A DNA stretch of 8,344 bases. Origin: Actinobacteria bacterium UBA3086. GTDB taxonomy: Bacteria; Actinomycetota; Coriobacteriia; Anaerosomatales; UBA3086. Below, in pieces: positions 6,601 to 8,344 of this stretch. The position numbers were made by a program, and so were the translations under genes. The notes under the pieces were generated by a model. It made no database searches, was not told the origin of the DNA, and saw only the letters and a program-made list of their open reading frames with translations. Where the stretch lies: NCBI GenBank assembly GCA_002367305.1, contig DFBG01000037.1, positions 1 through 8,344 of the forward strand, written 5' to 3'. Positions within the stretch are counted from its first letter, which is position 1. The number at the start of each line of letters is the position of its first letter.

Positions 6601-7942
6601 GGCCGACCACGATGACCGAACGGCCGGAGTAGTCGACTCGCTTTCCGAGAAGGTTCTGACGGAAACGACCCTGCTTGCCCTTGAGCATGTCGGAGAGCGA
6701 CTTCAGCGGACGATTGCCCGGACCGGTGACCGGCCTGCCGCGACGACCGTTGTCGAACAGAGCGTCGACGGCCTCCTGCAGCATGCGCTTCTCATTGTTG
6801 ACGATGATCTCAGGAGCGCCCAGATCCAGCAGTCTCTTGAGACGATTGTTGCGGTTGATGACCCTGCGATAGAGATCGTTGAGGTCACTCGTGGCGAAAC
6901 GGCCACCGTCGAGCTGCACCATGGGGCGCAGGTCCGGCGGAATGACCGGGATCGCTTCGAGGATCATCCACTCGGCAAGGTTGTTGGAGTTCTTGAATGC
7001 AGCAACGACCTTCAGGCGCTTGATAGCCTTCTGACGCTTCTGCCCCTTGCCCTCCTTGATCTGCGTGCGCAGCTCCTCGGCGAGGGCGTTGAGGTCGATG
7101 TGGCGCAGCAGATCGCGCACAGCCTCGGCACCCATGCCTCCGCGGAAGTAGTCGCCGTAGCGAACCTTCATCTCGCGATAAAGAGTCTCATCGTTGATGA
7201 GCAGTTTGGGCGTGAGCTTCTGGAAGGTATCGAACGCTTCACCGTAGAGATGGCGCCTGTCGGCGTACTCCTCATCGATATCCTTGATGTCGCGCTCTGC
7301 TTCCTTCTCAAGCTTCTTGACCCTATCGGCCACAGGAACGTCATCGTCAACGATGTCGTCCTCTTCCGGCTCGATCTCACCCTTGGCGATGCCGACGAGG
7401 CGATCGCGCTCCTCGGAGACTGCATCGATCTCTTCGGCCTTCTCGGCGTCGAGACCCTCAAGGTCAGCGGCCATCTCGTCCTTGAGCATCGAGAGATCCG
7501 CTTCGCGATCTTCGTCATTTACCGACGTAATGATCGACGAGGCGAAGTAGAGCACCTTCTCGAGGTCCTTGGGTGCGATGTCCAGCAGGTAGCCCAAGCG
7601 ACTCGGGACACCCTTGAAGTACCAGATATGGCTCACCGGTGCGGCAAGCTCGATGTGGCCCATACGATCACGGCGCACCTTGGCGCGCGTGACCTCGACA
7701 CCACAGCGCTCGCACACAATGCCCTTGAAACGGACACGCTTGTACTTGCCGCAGTAACACTCCCAGTCCTTGGTGGGGCCGAAGATCTTCTCGCAGAAGA
7801 GTCCGTCCTTCTCAGGCTTGAGTGTGCGGTAGTTGATAGTCTCAGGCTTCTTGACCTCGCCACGCGACCACTGACGGATCTGCTCGGAGCTTGCGAGCCC
7901 TATGCGGAGCCTATCGAAGTTATTCACATCTACTTCGAGCAA
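3680..7942 (-). CDS. rpoC: RNA polymerase beta' subunit with C-terminal extension (TTG start)
   Basis: The beta' subunit forms half of the RNA polymerase active-site cleft and holds the catalytic Mg. The product is 1420 aa. The N-terminal zinc site is Cys62, 64, 77 and 80. The catalytic motif NADFDGDQM (547-555) has Asp549, 551 and 553. The bridge helix region is near 808-828. The second zinc site is Cys895, 968, 975 and 978. The trigger loop (MRTFHTGGVAGEDITHGLPR, 1012-1031) lacks the large proteobacterial insertion. A charged helical insert spans 141-231. The conserved core ends near 1264; an acidic linker and an alphaCTD-like domain follow. The start is TTG at 7940-7942, 3 nt after the rpoB stop, with GGAGGAG (7949-7955) ending 6 nt upstream. 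An in-frame GTG at 7925-7927 is too far from the SD and would drop conserved residues. Cotranscribed with rpoB; a terminator hairpin follows. Confidence 0.97.
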   Translation of the reverse strand: MLEVDVNNFDRLRIGLASSEQIRQWSRGEVKKPETINYRTLKPEKDGLFCEKIFGPTKDWECYCGKYKRVRFKGIVCERCGVEVTRAKVRRDRMGHIELAAPVSHIWYFKGVPSRLGYLLDIAPKDLEKVLYFASSIITSVNDEDREADLSMLKDEMAADLEGLDAEKAEEIDAVSEERDRLVGIAKGEIEPEEDDIVDDDVPVADRVKKLEKEAERDIKDIDEEYADRRHLYGEAFDTFQKLTPKLLINDETLYREMKVRYGDYFRGGMGAEAVRDLLRHIDLNALAEELRTQIKEGKGQKRQKAIKRLKVVAAFKNSNNLAEWMILEAIPVIPPDLRPMVQLDGGRFATSDLNDLYRRVINRNNRLKRLLDLGAPEIIVNNEKRMLQEAVDALFDNGRRGRPVTGPGNRPLKSLSDMLKGKQGRFRQNLLGKRVDYSGRSVIVVGPGLKLHQCGLPKAMALELFKPFVMKRLVDLEHAQNIKSAKRMVDRGKIVVWDVLEEVIREHPVLLNRAPTLHRLGIQAFEPILVEGKAIRLHPLVCTAFNADFDGDQMAVHLPLSAEAQAEARVLMLSTNNIKSPAHGRPLTVPSQDMVIGLFYLTAERPDMPGQGRSFYSFDEALLAYDSRSGLDLQAKIKVRLTEPMVEEFLDENGKAQFEKHEAGERIETTVGRITFNRSLPETYQFVNREVDKKGVSRIVEDCSGKYSTTQMGGILDEIKRLGFHYATRAGVTVSVYDAEIPKEKPEIIAGGEEKVEKILAQYDRGLITNEERHRQIVDVWTRVTDDVGDAMADSFDKFNPIYMMASSGARGNIKQIRQLAGMRGLMANPQGDILDRPIKANFREGLTVLEYFVSTHGARKGLADTALRTADSGYLTRRLVDVAQDVIVREQDCGTDEGNVYPIHAENNPDAVDHNLVGRCLLEPVVAPDTGEILKDAGHYLASDAELEELAAAGVTEVTARTVMTCHARHGICQACYGWDLASGRPVDIGTAVGIIAAQSIGEPGTQLTMRTFHTGGVAGEDITHGLPRVTELFEARKPKGQAILAEVAGTLAITAEEKTRTLTVTDAEGHAEEYIVSRRARMRPGVVDGGTVELGQQLTEGSINPHDLLHLRGPNSVLRYIVAEVQKVYASQGVDINDKHIEVISRQMLRKITVLEPGDADFLPGQLADRFIFRDVNAGLLADGSEPAAGAPVLLGITKASLATESYLSAASFQETTRVLTDAAIAGKEDHLRGLKENVIIGKLIPAATGMRRYRNVSLTYKGKKAEWSAAAEGPLPDFAPNELKEIESMLPGPMPDETAGLSPTEAAAFFADLGTTQTDEDVDVTAFQGITFEPEVAAPAVSAEDAGEVMDMPLDDLGVSTRWVTKFNEAGIGNVADVMGRTEGELLALVGIGQKAVEEVKQHLATKGLVLKSPVA
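3698..3877 (-). other. RpoC C-terminal alphaCTD-like helix-hairpin-helix domain
   Basis: RpoC residues 1356-1415 (from MPLDDLGVSTRW to LATKGLVL) align without gaps over 60 residues to the E. coli RpoA C-terminal domain as I recall it, with about 22 identities. Shared landmarks are P-x-DDL, the arginine equivalent to Arg265 (Arg1366), R-T-E-x-E-LL (1385-1391), the G-x-K turn equivalent to Gly296/Lys298 (Gly1397/Lys1399), the glutamate equivalent to Glu302 (Glu1403), and LA-x-x-GL-x-L. Asn268, Cys269 and Ser299 of RpoA are Thr1369, Lys1370 and Ala1400 here. A fused DNA- or activator-contacting module is inferred; other helix-hairpin-helix domains of the same superfamily remain possible. Confidence 0.75.
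3878..4132 (-). other. Acidic linker of the RpoC extension
   Basis: RpoC residues 1271-1355 follow the end of the conserved beta' core and precede the alphaCTD-like domain. By my count there are 19 acidic residues and one lysine in 85, rich in Ala, Pro and Thr (for example TQTDEDVDVTA near 1320-1330). This composition suggests a flexible tether, comparable in role to the linker between the two domains of the alpha subunit. A short helix is possible around 1306-1317. Confidence 0.7.
7250..7522 (-). other. Charged helical insert in RpoC (actinobacterial-type)
   Basis: RpoC residues 141-231 lie between IITSV and the conserved FDTFQKLTPKLLI segment. They read as two charged helices (about 145-190 and 205-231) joined by a strongly acidic turn, EPEEDDIVDDDVP (191-203). 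Mycobacterial beta' has a lineage-specific antiparallel helical insert at about residues 140-230, so position and length agree. The sequence is not closely similar to the mycobacterial one as recalled, so homology rests on position and predicted fold. Confidence 0.65.
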
Positions 7943-7945
7943 CGT

Positions 7946-8344
7946 TTACTCCTCCCCGTCAGTGCCGGCGTCGACGTCGAGTGCAGAGATGTCACTGGAG
8001 ATGAGCTCTTCGAGCGCATCCGTGTCTTTCCCTACACCTTCACCCATATCGCCGAGATCAAGACCAAGTTCCTCGGCCGTCTTGAAGATGTCTTCTTCTT
8101 CTTCCTTGAGCTCGATCTCGCCGCCATCCTCAGAGAGGATCTCGACGTCGAGGCACAGGGACTGCATCTCCTTGACCAGGACCTTGAATGACTCAGGAAT
8201 ACCCGGCTCAGGGATGTTCTCGCCCTTGACGATCGCCTCGTACGCTTTGACGCGCCCAAGAACATCGTCGGACTTGATGGTGAGTATCTCTTGAAGCACA
8301 TAAGCGGCACCGTACGAGTACAGAGCCCAGACTTCCATCTCACC
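7946..8344 (-). CDS. rpoB: RNA polymerase beta subunit, C-terminal end (5' truncated by the window edge)
   Basis: RpoB forms the other half of the RNA polymerase cleft. Only the last 132 codons are present, in frame from 8344. The reading begins GEMEVWALYSYGAAYVLQEI and contains KSDDVLGRVKAYEAIVKGEN, PEPGIPESFKVLVKEMQSL and CLDVEIL, the hallmark C-terminal clamp region that contacts beta'. The rifampicin region is outside the window. After the conserved end comes a 62-residue tail from SEDGGEIELKEEEE to DAGTDGEE with 24 acidic and 3 basic residues by my count, probably disordered. The final codons GAC GGG GAG GAG TAA also contain the rpoC SD, so the two genes should be translationally coupled. 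Confidence 0.97.
   Translation of the reverse strand, partial: GEMEVWALYSYGAAYVLQEILTIKSDDVLGRVKAYEAIVKGENIPEPGIPESFKVLVKEMQSLCLDVEILSEDGGEIELKEEEEDIFKTAEELGLDLGDMGEGVGKDTDALEELISSDISALDVDAGTDGEE
7949..7955 (-). promoter_or_regulatory. rpoC Shine-Dalgarno inside the rpoB 3' end
   Basis: GGAGGAG on the minus strand occupies the last Gly-Glu-Glu codons of rpoB and ends 6 nt before the rpoC TTG. This near-perfect anti-SD match compensates for the weak start codon and decides the start of rpoC. Confidence 0.85.

Noticed and set aside
5957..8191. Plus-strand open frame of 744 codons opposite rpoC
   Set aside because: It lies almost wholly antisense to rpoC and the rpoB end, whose products have unmistakable motifs. 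The translation is rich in Leu, Asp, Val and Arg with no recognisable domain, as expected from the complement of GC-biased codons.

Overview
The window is a housekeeping locus read entirely from the minus strand. In transcription order it holds the 3' end of rpoB, complete rpoC, rpsL, rpsG and fusA, and the 5' end of tuf. This is the classical bacterial rpoBC-str arrangement. Gene content, moderately high G+C by eye, an RpoC without the large trigger-loop insertion of proteobacteria, and a charged helical insert at RpoC residues 141-231 (where mycobacterial beta' carries its lineage insert) all suggest an Actinomycetota-type organism. A deep lineage such as Coriobacteriia is possible, but that is an impression from sequence style, not a database result.

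Layout, right to left. rpoB (8344-7946, 5' truncated) ends in a long acidic tail. It is followed after 3 nt by rpoC (7942-3680), which starts at TTG with its Shine-Dalgarno (SD) sequence inside the last rpoB codons. A 13-bp GC-rich hairpin (3631-3662) 17 nt after the rpoC stop looks like an intrinsic terminator. A near-consensus promoter follows (TTGACA, 17 nt, TAGAGT; 3537-3565). It should start the str transcript: rpsL (TTG start at 3443), rpsG, fusA and tuf. The tuf SD is embedded in the last fusA codons.

The genes supply the catalytic core of RNA polymerase (beta, beta'), two 30S proteins (S12 for decoding, S7 for head assembly) and the two elongation GTPases (EF-G, EF-Tu), so transcription and translation capacity are co-located.

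Two things stand out. First, beta' has a C-terminal extension: an acidic linker of about 85 residues, then about 60 residues that align without gaps to the C-terminal domain of the RNA polymerase alpha subunit (alphaCTD), so an alphaCTD-like helix-hairpin-helix appears fused to RpoC. Second, the rpsL leader and the rpsL-rpsG gap share an imperfectly repeated element (GCGTTCC ... GTGTG ... GGG(A)CGC ... AACGATAGA, mRNA sense) just upstream of each gene. It is a candidate duplicated autoregulatory RNA site. No mobile elements, tRNAs, CRISPR arrays or plus-strand genes are supported.
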